A program made the translations under genes and the position numbers. The notes beneath the pieces were generated by a model, which did not search any database, was not told the DNA's origin, and saw only the letters and a list, made by a program, of their open reading frames with translations. A stretch of DNA of 64,000 nucleotides, taken from NCBI RefSeq assembly GCF_030296555.1, contig NZ_AP027728.1, forward strand, positions 62,001 to 126,000. The letters run 5' to 3'. Shown here piece by piece: positions 41,783 through 49,653 of the stretch. Every line of letters starts with the position of its first letter. The stretch's first letter is position 1. The stretch comes from Microbacterium suwonense (GTDB taxonomy: Bacteria > Actinomycetota > Actinomycetes > Actinomycetales > Microbacteriaceae).

Positions 41783-43329
41783 CCCCTCGATCCCGCCGCA
41801 CCCTGCGCCGCATCCTGAGCCTCATGGCAGGCATGGTCGTCGCATCCGTCGCCCTCTCCGGTTGCCTGTACGCGCAGATCCCCGAATCGGCGCCCGCCGT
41901 CACCCGCACCCCCGACACGAGCGGCGTCTCAGGCGACCTGCTGCCGTACTACGCGCAGAAGCTCGACTGGACGGCGTGCGGTGCCGGATTCGACTGCACC
42001 GACGTCACCGCGCCGCTGGACTGGGAGAACCCGGATGCCGGTGACATCTCCCTCGCGATCGTGCGGCACAGCGCCGGAGCCGCCGCGCAGGGCTCGCTGC
42101 TGGTCAACCCGGGCGGTCCCGGCGCGAGCGGCTACGACTTCGTCGCCGACAGCCTCGGCTATGCGGTCGGCGTCGACCTGATCGAGAAGTTCGACGTGAT
42201 CGGGTTCGACCCGCGCGGCGTCGGCCGGTCCACCGCGGTGTCCTGCCTCGACCCGAAGGCCATGGACGACTACCTCTACGGCGTCATCGATGAACCCCGC
42301 AACACCCCCGAGTGGGAGGCGGCGCTCACCGCACGCGACAAGACCTTCGCCGAGGCATGCGATGCGAACAGCCAGGGCATCCTGCCGTACATCACCACCG
42401 TGAACTCCGCGCGCGACATGGATCTCATCCGTGGCGTGCTGGGGGACGAGACGCTGAACTACCTCGGCTACTCCTACGGCACCTTCCTCGGCGCCACCTA
42501 CGCCAAGCTGTACCCCGAGCGCGCCCAGCGCCTGGTGCTGGACGGCGCACTGGACCCGTCGGTCTCCGGCACCCAGGTCGGCACCACCCAGGCCATCGGG
42601 TTCGAGTCGGCGCTGCGCGCCTACCTCTCCGACTGCCTCACCACGAAGGAGTGCCCCTTCAACGGCACGCTCGACGAGGCGCTCAGCGACTTCCGGGCAC
42701 TGCTGAGCGCGGTGTCTCGCTCGCCGCTGCGCAACGGCGATGGACGGATGCTGAGCGTCGACACCATGGTCACCGGCGTGATCACCGCGATGTACAGCCA
42801 GCAGAGCTGGGGGTATCTGACCAAGGGGCTCACCGCAGCTCTGCAGGGGGACCCGTCGGTGATGTTCGCGCTCGCCGATTCGTACAACTCCCGCAACCCC
42901 GACGGCAGCTACGCCGACAACACCGCCGAGGCGTTCATGGCGTACAACTGCATGGACTATCCGGTGGAGGACGACCAGGCCACCGAGGATGCGGCGATGA
43001 AGGTGCTCGAGGCCAAGGCGCCCACGTTCGCGCCGTACTGGCAGGGCCCCGACCCGTGCGAGGTGTGGCCGTACCCGCCGGTGGGCGTGCGCGAGCCGAT
43101 CACGGCATCCGGTTCGGGCCCGATCGTCGTCGTCGGCACCACGAACGACCCGGCGACCCCCTACGAGTGGTCGGTGTCGCTCGCAAAGCAGCTGCAGAAC
43201 GGCGTGCTGGTGACCCGGGTGGGCGAGGGGCACACCGGCTACAACAAGGGCAACAGCTGCGTCGACCAGGCTGTGGAGGGCTATCTGATCGACGGGATGG
43301 TGCCCGAGGACGGGCTGCGCTGCGAGTGA
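41779..43329 (+). CDS. Secreted alpha/beta-hydrolase, TAP-type tripeptidyl aminopeptidase family
   Basis: A 516-residue exported lipoprotein with an Arg-rich start, a hydrophobic signal and lipobox ALSGC. The alpha/beta-hydrolase domain contains LLVNPGGPGASGYDFV (oxyanion region), DVIGFDPRGVGRST and the nucleophile elbow GYSYG with Ser232. The TAP C-terminal domain carries a further Asp and His (TTNDPATPYEW, GEGHTGYNKG). Family members cleave N-terminal peptides from secreted proteins or hydrolyse esters. GTG 41779 overlaps the holB stop by 4 bp. Confidence 0.87.
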   Translation: MTPRSRRTLRRILSLMAGMVVASVALSGCLYAQIPESAPAVTRTPDTSGVSGDLLPYYAQKLDWTACGAGFDCTDVTAPLDWENPDAGDISLAIVRHSAGAAAQGSLLVNPGGPGASGYDFVADSLGYAVGVDLIEKFDVIGFDPRGVGRSTAVSCLDPKAMDDYLYGVIDEPRNTPEWEAALTARDKTFAEACDANSQGILPYITTVNSARDMDLIRGVLGDETLNYLGYSYGTFLGATYAKLYPERAQRLVLDGALDPSVSGTQVGTTQAIGFESALRAYLSDCLTTKECPFNGTLDEALSDFRALLSAVSRSPLRNGDGRMLSVDTMVTGVITAMYSQQSWGYLTKGLTAALQGDPSVMFALADSYNSRNPDGSYADNTAEAFMAYNCMDYPVEDDQATEDAAMKVLEAKAPTFAPYWQGPDPCEVWPYPPVGVREPITASGSGPIVVVGTTNDPATPYEWSVSLAKQLQNGVLVTRVGEGHTGYNKGNSCVDQAVEGYLIDGMVPEDGLRCE

Positions 43330-43405
43330 GAAGGCCGTCCGTGCGTTTCGCGGTGGTCGGGTCGTCGTAGTAGGATCATTGCTTGTGCCGCAGTCCGCTG
43401 CGCAC

Positions 43406-43477
43406 GCCACCTTAGCTCAGTGGTAGAGCATCCCACTCGTAATGGGAAGGCCGTCAGTTCGATCCTGACAGGTGGCT
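43406..43477 (+). tRNA. tRNA-Thr (anticodon CGT)
   Basis: A 72-nt cloverleaf with acceptor GCCACCT/AGGTGGC, D-arm GCTCAGTGGTAGAGC, anticodon arm TCCCA-CTCGTAA-TGGGA with CGT at 34-36, and a T-arm with TTCGATC. The discriminator is T. CCA is not encoded. Confidence 0.95.
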
Positions 43478-43495
43478 CCGATACCGATCGCCACG

Positions 43496-43501
43496 TACTC
43501 T
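43496..43501 (+). promoter_or_regulatory. -10 hexamer TACTCT of pncA
   Basis: TACTCT, 6 nt before ATG 43508. Confidence 0.5.
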
Positions 43502-43507
43502 CGAGAC

Positions 43508-44086
43508 ATGAGCAGAGCACTTCTCATCGTCGACGTGCAGAACGATTTCACTGAGGGCGGCGCACTCGCCGTGACAGGCGGGGATGCGGTCGCATCCGGC
43601 GTCAGCGACTTTCTCGCCGCGCATGCCGGCGACTACGCGGTGATCATCGCCTCGCGCGACTGGCACGACGCCGACGGCGACAACGGCGGGCATTTCGCGG
43701 CCAAGCCGGATTTTGTCGACTCCTGGCCAGTGCACTGCGTGGCCGACACCGATGGCGCCGCCTACGACCCGCTGCTGGTGACGGATGCCATCACGCACCA
43801 CGTGCGCAAGGGGCAGGGCGTGCCCGCCTACTCGATGTTCGAGGGCAGGGCTGACGACGGGACCACCGTCGCCGGCATCCTGACCGCGCACGGCGTGACG
43901 GATGCCGATATCGTCGGCATCGCGACCGACCACTGCGTGCGCGCCTCGGCGCTGGATGCCATCGCGCACGGCGTGCATGTGCGGGTATTCACCGACCTGG
44001 TCGCCGGCGTCGGCGAGCAGTCCAGCGAGGCCGCGCTGGCCGAGCTGGCGCACGCCGGAGCCGAGCTCGCAGCGAGTGCCGCGTGA
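43508..44086 (+). CDS. pncA: Nicotinamidase, isochorismatase-like
   Basis: Hydrolyses nicotinamide to nicotinate in NAD recycling. The 192-residue protein has the catalytic Asp in LLIVDVQNDFTEGGAL, metal ligands in SRDWHDADGD and GGHF, the Lys in KPDFVDSWPVHC and the nucleophile Cys in GIATDHCVRASALDA. The order and spacing match PncA rather than generic isochorismatases. It overlaps the following DUF1697 gene by 4 bp. Confidence 0.92.
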   Translation: MSRALLIVDVQNDFTEGGALAVTGGDAVASGVSDFLAAHAGDYAVIIASRDWHDADGDNGGHFAAKPDFVDSWPVHCVADTDGAAYDPLLVTDAITHHVRKGQGVPAYSMFEGRADDGTTVAGILTAHGVTDADIVGIATDHCVRASALDAIAHGVHVRVFTDLVAGVGEQSSEAALAELAHAGAELAASAA

Positions 44087-44621
44087 GCGGACGCTGCGCG
44101 CTGCTGCTGCGTGCAGTGAACGTCTCAGGGCGCAACCGCGTGCCGATGGCCGAACTGCGGGCGCTGCTGACCGCCGAGCTCGACCTGGGCAAGGTCACCA
44201 CCTACATCGCCAGCGGCAACGTGATCTGCGACGCGTCGGACGATCTGGTCGCAGTGTGTGCCCGGGTGCGGCGGATGATCCACGACGCCTTCGACGTGGA
44301 CACCCCGGTCATCGCCCGCACGCATGACGAGTTGGCCGCCGCGCTCGCCGCGAACCCCTTGCGGATGCCGCCGCCGAGAAGATGCTGCACATCATGTTGC
44401 TGGAGGGCACCCCGAACAGCGACGCAGAGCAGGTGCTGGATGAGCGCCTGCAGCCGGGCGAGCGGATCGCGCTGCGCGGCCGGGAGCTCTGGATCGATTA
44501 CGGGCAGGGTGGGGCCGGCGGCACGAAGCTGACCAGAGCGGTGTTCGATCGGGCACTCGGGGTGGCCGGAACCGCCCGCAATCTGCTCACGCTGCGTAGG
44601 CTCGTCGAGCTCACTGCCTGA
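44083..44621 (+). CDS. DUF1697 family protein (one apparent -1 frameshift)
   Basis: Uncharacterised cytoplasmic family. The N-terminal block CALLLRAVNVSGRNRVPMAE and TTYIASGNVI are diagnostic. The frame breaks at about 44360 (CCTTGCGG, expected TTC GCG), after which MLHIMLLEGTPN and ARNLLTLRRLVELT continue in the next frame. With one base restored the protein has 179 residues, the normal family length. It is coupled to pncA by a 4-bp overlap; no function follows from that. Confidence 0.82.
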
Positions 44622-44705
44622 GCTGCTCGGACGGCATCGTGGCCGGGCCAGCTCTGGCCTGAGCTGCAGGGTGTTCGACCGCGAATCGGGACGCCGCGGC
44701 TCGCG

Positions 44706-44711
44706 TACCCT
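44706..44711 (+). promoter_or_regulatory. -10 hexamer TACCCT of the yigZ-like gene
   Basis: TACCCT, 6 nt before GTG 44718. Confidence 0.5.
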
Positions 44712-44717
44712 GAGGGG

Positions 44718-45374
44718 GTGTCTCCGTCTCACCCCGCGACGATCGCCGCCGCAGTCGAGCACGAGCTGGTGATCCGCAAATCGCGCTTCATCGCGCATGT
44801 TGCGCCGGTCTCCTCGCCGGAGCAGGCCGACGAGACGATCGCCGCGGTCAGGAAGCACCGTTGGGACGCGCGGCACAACTGCAGCGCGCAGATCACCGGG
44901 CTCGACGGGGATCGCGCTCGCTCCTCCGACGACGGGGAGCCCTCCGGCACCGCGGGCGTCCCGATGCTCGAGGTGCTGCGCCGGCGTGAGCTGACCGACG
45001 TGGTCGCCGTCGTCACCCGCTACTTCGGTGGTATCAAGCTGGGGGCAGGGGGACTGGTGCGGGCATACTCCTCCGCGGTCTCGGAGGCTCTCGATCGGGC
45101 CCGCCTGGTCGATCGCCGCGTGCTCGCGCAGGCGACGATAGCCGTGCCACATGCCGACGCGGGCCGATTCGACAACGTGCTGCGCGACTGGACGCAGCGG
45201 CACAGCGCCATGCTCGGCGAGCCGCATTACGCCGACCATGCACTCTTCGAGGTGTGGACCGCCGCCGAGGATCTGGATGCGCTGCGCGCCGAGATCGCAT
45301 CGGTCTCGGCGGGAGCTGTGTCGGCATCCGTCACCGGTGCGGAGCGCGTGGTGGACGTGCCCCGCCCGCTCTGA
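44718..45374 (+). CDS. YigZ family (IMPACT/UPF0029) protein
   Basis: A 218-residue protein of the YigZ/IMPACT family. The diagnostic segment runs from RKSRFIAHVAPV through ARHNCSAQITG, DDGEPSGTAGVPMLEVL and VVTRYFGGIKLGAGGLVRAY. The C-terminal third is the UPF0029 RNA-binding-like fold. The biochemical role is not settled in bacteria. It is convergent with the beta-lactamase-like gene; the stops are about one base apart. Confidence 0.9.
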   Translation: MSPSHPATIAAAVEHELVIRKSRFIAHVAPVSSPEQADETIAAVRKHRWDARHNCSAQITGLDGDRARSSDDGEPSGTAGVPMLEVLRRRELTDVVAVVTRYFGGIKLGAGGLVRAYSSAVSEALDRARLVDRRVLAQATIAVPHADAGRFDNVLRDWTQRHSAMLGEPHYADHALFEVWTAAEDLDALRAEIASVSAGAVSASVTGAERVVDVPRPL

Positions 45375-45375
45375 G

Positions 45376-46202
45376 TCAGCCCGGCAGCGCCGCGAGCACG
45401 GCATCCGACAGGGGCGGCCACGCCTCGACCGCCCACGGACCGAAGTCCCGATCCGTCAGCGCGACGCAGGCGACGCCGGCGTGCGGATCGACCCAGAGGA
45501 ACGTGCCGCTCTGACCGAAGTGCCCGAACGTTCCGGGCGAGTTCGCGGCGGAGGTCCAGTGCGGGCTCTTCTCCGCCCGCAGTTCGAACCCCAGCCCCCA
45601 GTCGTTGGGCCGCTGAATGCCGTAACCGGGCAGCACGCCGTCGAGCCCGGGGAAGACGACCGAGGTGGCCTCCGCAAGCGTCTGATCTGCGACGAGAGTC
45701 GGGTGCTGCAGCTCAGCCGCGAAGCGCGCGAGATCTCCCACGGTGGAGACCCCTGCGGCGGCGGCCGAGCCCTGAAGCTGCGAAGAGGTCATGCCGAGGG
45801 GCTGGAGCACCGCCTCATCGAGGTACTCGGCGAACGGGATGCCGGAGTGCGCGGTGACCGCTTCGGCGAGCACCTCAAAGCCCCGGTTGGAGTAGATGCG
45901 GCGGGTGCCGGGCGCTGCGCGCACCCGGTCCTCGGTGGTGTCCAGCCCCGAGGCATGAGCGAGCAGGTGGCGCACGGTCGAGCCCTCCGGGCCGGCCGGG
46001 GTGTTCAGATCGAACACCCCTCCTCGACGGCGACGAGAGTCGCGTACGCCGTGAGCGGCTTGGTCACCGAGGCGAGCCGGAAGGAGCGATCGAGGTCGCC
46101 GTGGGTGGCGAGCACGGTGCCGTCACGTGAGATGACAGCGGCTGCGGCATGGTCGACCGGCCAGTCGTCGACGGCGGCGAGGGCGGTATCCAGAGTCGTC
46201 AT
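45376..46202 (-). CDS. Beta-lactamase family serine hydrolase, class C-like (one apparent -1 frameshift)
   Basis: A 275-residue penicillin-binding/beta-lactamase-fold hydrolase without signal peptide, so probably a cytoplasmic esterase or peptidase rather than an antibiotic resistance enzyme. SFRLASVTKP holds the SxxK nucleophile and IYSNRGFEVLAEAV the YxN motif; FGHFGQSGTFLWVD replaces the KTG region. The frame breaks near 46018, where GAGGAGG GTG lacks one base between GVEEG-like and VFDLNTPAGPEGS segments. GGGAGGA precedes ATG 46202. Confidence 0.82.
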
Positions 46203-46372
46203 GAGTCCTCCCGTGATCGTGCGGCGAGGCAGAGGCCCCGTGACGGTGTGTGCGGCGTTCGCATCCTCCCACACCTGCCGCGGTCGTGCCCGAGGCGGGT
46301 GCGGCCGTGGCCGCCGGGCATGGGTGGTTTAGACTTCTCTGAGGTGCCGTGCCGCGTCTTGCGGCGGCATCT

Positions 46373-46444
46373 GCCCCCGTAGCTCAGAGGCAGAGCAACC
46401 GGCTTTTAACCGGTGGGTCGGGATGTCGGAATTCCCCGGGGGCA
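46373..46444 (+). tRNA. tRNA-Lys (anticodon TTT) with non-canonical T-arm
   Basis: A 72-nt gene with acceptor GCCCCCG/CGGGGGC, D-arm GCTCAGAGGCAGAGC and anticodon arm ACCGG-CTTTTAA-CCGGT. The T-arm reads GGGAT-GTCGGAA-TTCCC: the usual G53-C61 pair is T-T and the loop lacks T54 and A58. The rest of the cloverleaf is sound. The discriminator is A. Confidence 0.85.
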
Positions 46445-46456
46445 CATCAGGCCGCG

Positions 46457-46462
46457 TACCCT
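46457..46462 (+). promoter_or_regulatory. -10 hexamer TACCCT of the unknown gene at 46469
   Basis: TACCCT, 6 nt before ATG 46469. Confidence 0.5.
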
Positions 46463-46468
46463 GGACGG

Positions 46469-47098
46469 ATGCCCGAGCAGTTCCACCGCCCCGTCCGGCG
46501 TCCGCCCTCAGCCTTCGACAACCTCGTCGGCGCCGCGGATCCGGCCGAGCAGTCGCGGGTCGCGCATGCCACGGCATCCGCTCTGCTCGAGCGTGCACGC
46601 AGCGACGTCTCGGGCGCGACGACCGAGCGTCTGGTCGCGTTCGCCGCCGAGCACGGCATCGACGAGATCGCCGAGCTGTGGTCGCAGGCTCCTGCGCGCT
46701 CGCTGCCGGGCGCGCTGTGGCGGCTGTACCTGCTGCAGGTCGCGATCCGCCGCGATTCCGCGACCGCGGCACTGCTGTACGAGCGCGGTCGGGTGGAGCT
46801 GCGATCGGCGGATGCCGTGATCGCCGGCGCCCCGACTCCAGCCGGGCCCGAGGAGCTGGCCGCGCTGGTCGACACGATCCTGCGCGGGGTGTTCCAGGGC
46901 GATTTCGCCGTGGCGCTCGAGCGTGCGGCTGCGTACTGTCGGCTGCAGGCCTCCGGCGCCACGCACACCGCCGACGACTACGAGCCGACCGAGCCGGATC
47001 GCGCCAGTCACCTCACCCGTCGTGCTCTGCGCCTGAGCGGCTACGCCGATGATCTCTCCGCGTCCGCGGCAGCCTGGCGCCGCGGCGCCCTGGTCTGA
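46469..47098 (+). CDS. Conserved actinobacterial protein of unknown function
   Basis: A 209-residue, mostly alpha-helical cytoplasmic protein with no signal or membrane segment. Recognisable blocks are AFDNLVGAADPAEQSRVAHA, LWSQAPARSLPGALWRLYLL and HLTRRALRLSGYADDLSASA. I recall homologues in Microbacteriaceae that carry unhelpful database names, and I see no catalytic motif. It starts 25 bp after tRNA-Lys with its own leaderless-type promoter, and homologues may share this position. Confidence 0.75.
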   Translation: MPEQFHRPVRRPPSAFDNLVGAADPAEQSRVAHATASALLERARSDVSGATTERLVAFAAEHGIDEIAELWSQAPARSLPGALWRLYLLQVAIRRDSATAALLYERGRVELRSADAVIAGAPTPAGPEELAALVDTILRGVFQGDFAVALERAAAYCRLQASGATHTADDYEPTEPDRASHLTRRALRLSGYADDLSASAAAWRRGALV

Positions 47099-47201
47099 CA
47101 GCATCCGCCCCGCCTCTGCCCCGCCCCCTGCCCCTGGTGACGTCCCGCTGCGTCCCGCCCCGTCCCGCCCCGTCCCGCCCGTCCCGTCCCGGCCCATCCC
47201 C

Positions 47202-47266
47202 GAGACTTCCTTTCCAGCATGAGACCTGGCGCACTGTGCGCCTTCTCGTGCTGGAAAGGAAGTCTC
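47202..47266. repeat. Long nested palindrome with 23-bp arms
   Basis: Arms 47202-47224 and 47244-47266 pair at 22 of 23 positions. The loop holds a second perfect hairpin, GGCGCA-CTG-TGCGCC (47228-47242). A third, slightly diverged copy of the right arm follows at about 47284-47307. Confidence 0.85.
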
Positions 47267-47540
47267 ACGGGAGGGAAGGGAAGTCTCGTGCTGGAAGGGA
47301 AGTCTCGCCGAAGAGGGCGCGTGGGTAGGAGAGGGCGCGTGGGCAGGAGAGTGCGCGTGAACGGGGCGCGTGGACGGGGGAGTCTGCGCAGAGCATCAGG
47401 GCCGCAGACAGAGAAAGACCGGGCCGCAAGAACGCCTCTCGGCGGAAGGCCGCTCGAAGCGGCAGAATTTGGAGCCCGGGGTTATGCGGCCCGGCCGATC
47501 CATTGTAACGTCCTCGCGGCGGAGGTATTCCCGACCGTCC

Positions 47541-47546
47541 TAAGCT
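47541..47546 (+). promoter_or_regulatory. -10 hexamer TAAGCT of pabC
   Basis: TAAGCT, 6 nt before ATG 47553. Confidence 0.5.
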
Positions 47547-47552
47547 GGGCGC

Positions 47553-48434
47553 ATGGCCCAGCGCTTCGCCCTGATGATCACTCCCGTCGACGCGGCCGAC
47601 ACCCGGAAGGACTTCTCGGACACTTTCGTCGAGATGGACGTCAGCGCCCCCGCGCTCAGCGTGGGGGAGTTCAGCACCCAGCGCGGCGACGGGGTGTTCG
47701 AGTCGATCGGCGTGATCGACGGGCACGCCAACGAAGTCGAGGCGCATGTGCAGCGGCTGGCGCATTCCGCGCGGATCTGTGACCTGCCGGCTCCCCATCT
47801 GGAGCAGTGGCGCCAGGCGGTCGCGGTCGCTGCGGCGCGCATTCCGCAGGGTGAGGCGGTCGTCAAGCTGATCCTCAGCCGTGGCGTCGAGCACGGTCCG
47901 GCGCCGACGGCGTGGGTGACCGCCTCGCCCGCCCCTGACTTCTCGGCCGTCCGCCGTGAGGGCGTGCGCGTGGTGACACTCGACCGCGGCTACGACCTGG
48001 GTGCGGGGGAGCGCGCGCCGTGGCTGCTGTTGGGCGCGAAGACCCTGTCGTATGCGGTGAACATGGCGGCCCTGCGCGAAGCGCGCCGTCGTGGCGCCGA
48101 CGACGCCGTGTTCGTCACCCGCGACGGCTTCGTGCTCGAGGCGCCCACGGCCTCACTGATCGTCCGCCGCGGCGATGAGTTCATCACCACTGCGCCGTCC
48201 GCCGGCATCCTGCACGGCACCACCCAGCTGAGCGTCTACGAGTATCTGGAATCGCGCGGGTTCCGCACGGAGTACGCCACGCTGTCGGTGTCGGACCTGG
48301 CGACGGCGGATGCCGCGTGGCTGGTCTCCAGCATCCGTCTGGCCGTTGCGATCACCGCCGTGGACGGTGCGCTGCTGGCATCCGACCCTGCCCTGACCGC
48401 CGAGCTGAACACCTTCCTGCGCTCGCCGCGCTGA
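47553..48434 (+). CDS. pabC: Class IV PLP-dependent aminotransferase, probable aminodeoxychorismate lyase
   Basis: A 293-residue fold-type IV PLP enzyme. Lys163 in GAKTLSYAVNMAALREA is the Schiff-base lysine. EAPTASLIVRRGDEF and PSAGILHGTTQLSVYEYL form the phosphate and substrate sites, and GVFESIGVIDGHANEVEAHV is the N-terminal block. Lyase function in p-aminobenzoate synthesis is the usual assignment in actinobacteria; branched-chain or D-amino-acid aminotransferases are close relatives. Confidence 0.82.
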   Translation: MAQRFALMITPVDAADTRKDFSDTFVEMDVSAPALSVGEFSTQRGDGVFESIGVIDGHANEVEAHVQRLAHSARICDLPAPHLEQWRQAVAVAAARIPQGEAVVKLILSRGVEHGPAPTAWVTASPAPDFSAVRREGVRVVTLDRGYDLGAGERAPWLLLGAKTLSYAVNMAALREARRRGADDAVFVTRDGFVLEAPTASLIVRRGDEFITTAPSAGILHGTTQLSVYEYLESRGFRTEYATLSVSDLATADAAWLVSSIRLAVAITAVDGALLASDPALTAELNTFLRSPR

Positions 48435-48456
48435 GCGCGCGACGTCCCGGTGTGAC

Positions 48457-48534
48457 GGATCACTGATGCAGGTCGCGTCGCCCGGTGTGTCGCGCGGTCG
48501 ACACGCCGCAGTGCGGCCGCCGCATCAGTGATTC
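48457..48534. repeat. Nested palindrome GGATCACTGA family, copy 1
   Basis: ATCACTGATGC (48459-48469) and GCATCAGTGAT (48522-48532) are exact inverted arms. An inner stem GGTGTGTCG / CGACACGCC has one mismatch. It lies between convergent pabC and the DUF559 gene. Copy 2 is at 49537-49613. Confidence 0.8.
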
Positions 48535-48559
48535 GCGACACGGATGCACGGATGCCCGC

Positions 48560-49432
48560 TCAGGCCAGGTGCCGGCCCGCAGCCACCACTGCGAGGATGG
48601 CCTCTTCCACCACATCCCAGTGGTGGACGATCATCGCGTAGTCGAAGCGCAGCGTCACGTAGCCTCGCGCGGCCGCGCGGGCGTCCCGCTGCAGGTCCTT
48701 GTGCCGCAGCGACCCCGTACGTCCGTCGGACGCACGATCATCATGGTTCTGCATACCGTCGGCTTCGATGATCAGGCGGTCGCCGACCAGGAGATCGACC
48801 TCGCCGACGCCGGCGATGCGCACCTGCGTGCGTGCCTCGATGCCCAGCCTGTGCAGGCGCAGCCGCACCAGCGACTCCAGCCCGCTATCCGCATCGGCGC
48901 GAGCGAACGACAGCAGCCCGCGCATTCCACCCGGCAGGCGGGTGGACAGCCAGCGCAGGTCGCCGAGCGTCACCAGGGACCGCCGCAGTCCCGACTCCAG
49001 TGCGGCGAAGAAGGTCTCCTCGCCGGCGCACACCGCGATCTGCAGCAGGATGTTCCGCAGCGGCGGGAGTGCGCCGAATGCGGTGACACCGTCATCCCAG
49101 TGCAGCCGCACTTCGCATTCGGTCCGCTCGCAGTCGTGACGGTTGCCGGCGTGACCGCACCAGACGTGCAGGGCGTCCACCTCGTCGAGCAGCCACAGGC
49201 CCCGCATCCGCCCCGCTGTGACGCAGCCGACGGTACCGCCGTGCTGCGCGGCGTGCACCAAGGCCGGGTGGGCATCCGGTCGTGCATACACACCACGGCG
49301 CACCTGGACGATCTCCCCTGCTGCACGGGCTCGTGCGATCTCCCGCGCAGTCACGCCGCGGCGGCGCAGGGCGGCGGTGCGGACGACCGGACCGAGCTCA
49401 GCCAGTGCGGAGGTCGCCGTCGGGGATGCCAT
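48560..49432 (-). CDS. AbiEi-like N-terminal domain fused to DUF559 (Vsr-like) endonuclease domain
   Basis: A 290-residue protein. The N-terminal 60 residues form a winged-helix domain of the AbiEi antitoxin type (LRRRGVTAREIARARAAGEI then VQVRRGVYARPD). The C-terminal part is a PD-(D/E)XK-like DUF559 domain with GVGEVDLLVGDRLIIEADG and the following RHKDLQRDARAAARGYVTLR. CEVRLHWDDG lies between. Such proteins are common in actinobacteria; neither nuclease activity nor a toxin-antitoxin role is proven, and no AbiEii partner is adjacent. ATG 49432 has GATGCT 6 nt upstream. The gene is bracketed by two homologous palindromes. Confidence 0.8.
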   Translation of the reverse strand: MASPTATSALAELGPVVRTAALRRRGVTAREIARARAAGEIVQVRRGVYARPDAHPALVHAAQHGGTVGCVTAGRMRGLWLLDEVDALHVWCGHAGNRHDCERTECEVRLHWDDGVTAFGALPPLRNILLQIAVCAGEETFFAALESGLRRSLVTLGDLRWLSTRLPGGMRGLLSFARADADSGLESLVRLRLHRLGIEARTQVRIAGVGEVDLLVGDRLIIEADGMQNHDDRASDGRTGSLRHKDLQRDARAAARGYVTLRFDYAMIVHHWDVVEEAILAVVAAGRHLA

Positions 49433-49536
49433 GCTTCGAGCATCCCGGAGCGTCGCGACGCCGAGAGGGCCGCAGCCCGGCATCCGTGGACAACTCGCCT
49501 GAATCCGAAGATGTGCAGGGAGAGAGCGCGCGTACC

Positions 49537-49613
49537 GGATCACTGACGCTGACGAAAAGCCTCGGCGTGTCGCACGCGAACACGCCGAGGAACCCGATGG
49601 CCGTCAGTGATCC
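49537..49613. repeat. Nested palindrome GGATCACTGA family, copy 2
   Basis: GGATCACTGACG (49537-49548) and CGTCAGTGATCC (49602-49613) are perfect 12-bp arms. Inside, CCTCGGCGTGT (49560-49570) pairs with ACACGCCGAGG (49580-49590). It lies downstream of pstB and may terminate the pst operon. Confidence 0.85.
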
Positions 49614-49653
49614 ATCACACGACCCACGGCCCAGACCACGGCCCAGGCCCCGA

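Larger units (their letters stand above)
47099..47552. other. 454-bp intergenic region with low-complexity repeats
   Basis: No gene is seen. It contains CCCGTCCCGC-type tandem repeats (about 47141-47195), a long nested palindrome (47202-47266) with a further arm copy (about 47284-47307), GGGCGCGTGG repeats (about 47316-47375) and the pabC promoter. Confidence 0.7.

Noticed and set aside
45376..46202. Antibiotic-resistance beta-lactamase
   Set aside because: No signal peptide and a non-canonical third motif; it more resembles housekeeping class C-like esterases.
47141..47195. CRISPR or coding tandem repeat in the CCCGTCCCGC stretch
   Set aside because: Units are about 10 bp with no spacers, and no frame across them has coding character.
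48457..49613. Insertion sequence with the two palindromes as terminal inverted repeats
   Set aside because: Each element is itself a palindrome rather than one end of an inverted pair, the enclosed gene is not a transposase, and no target-site duplication was identified.
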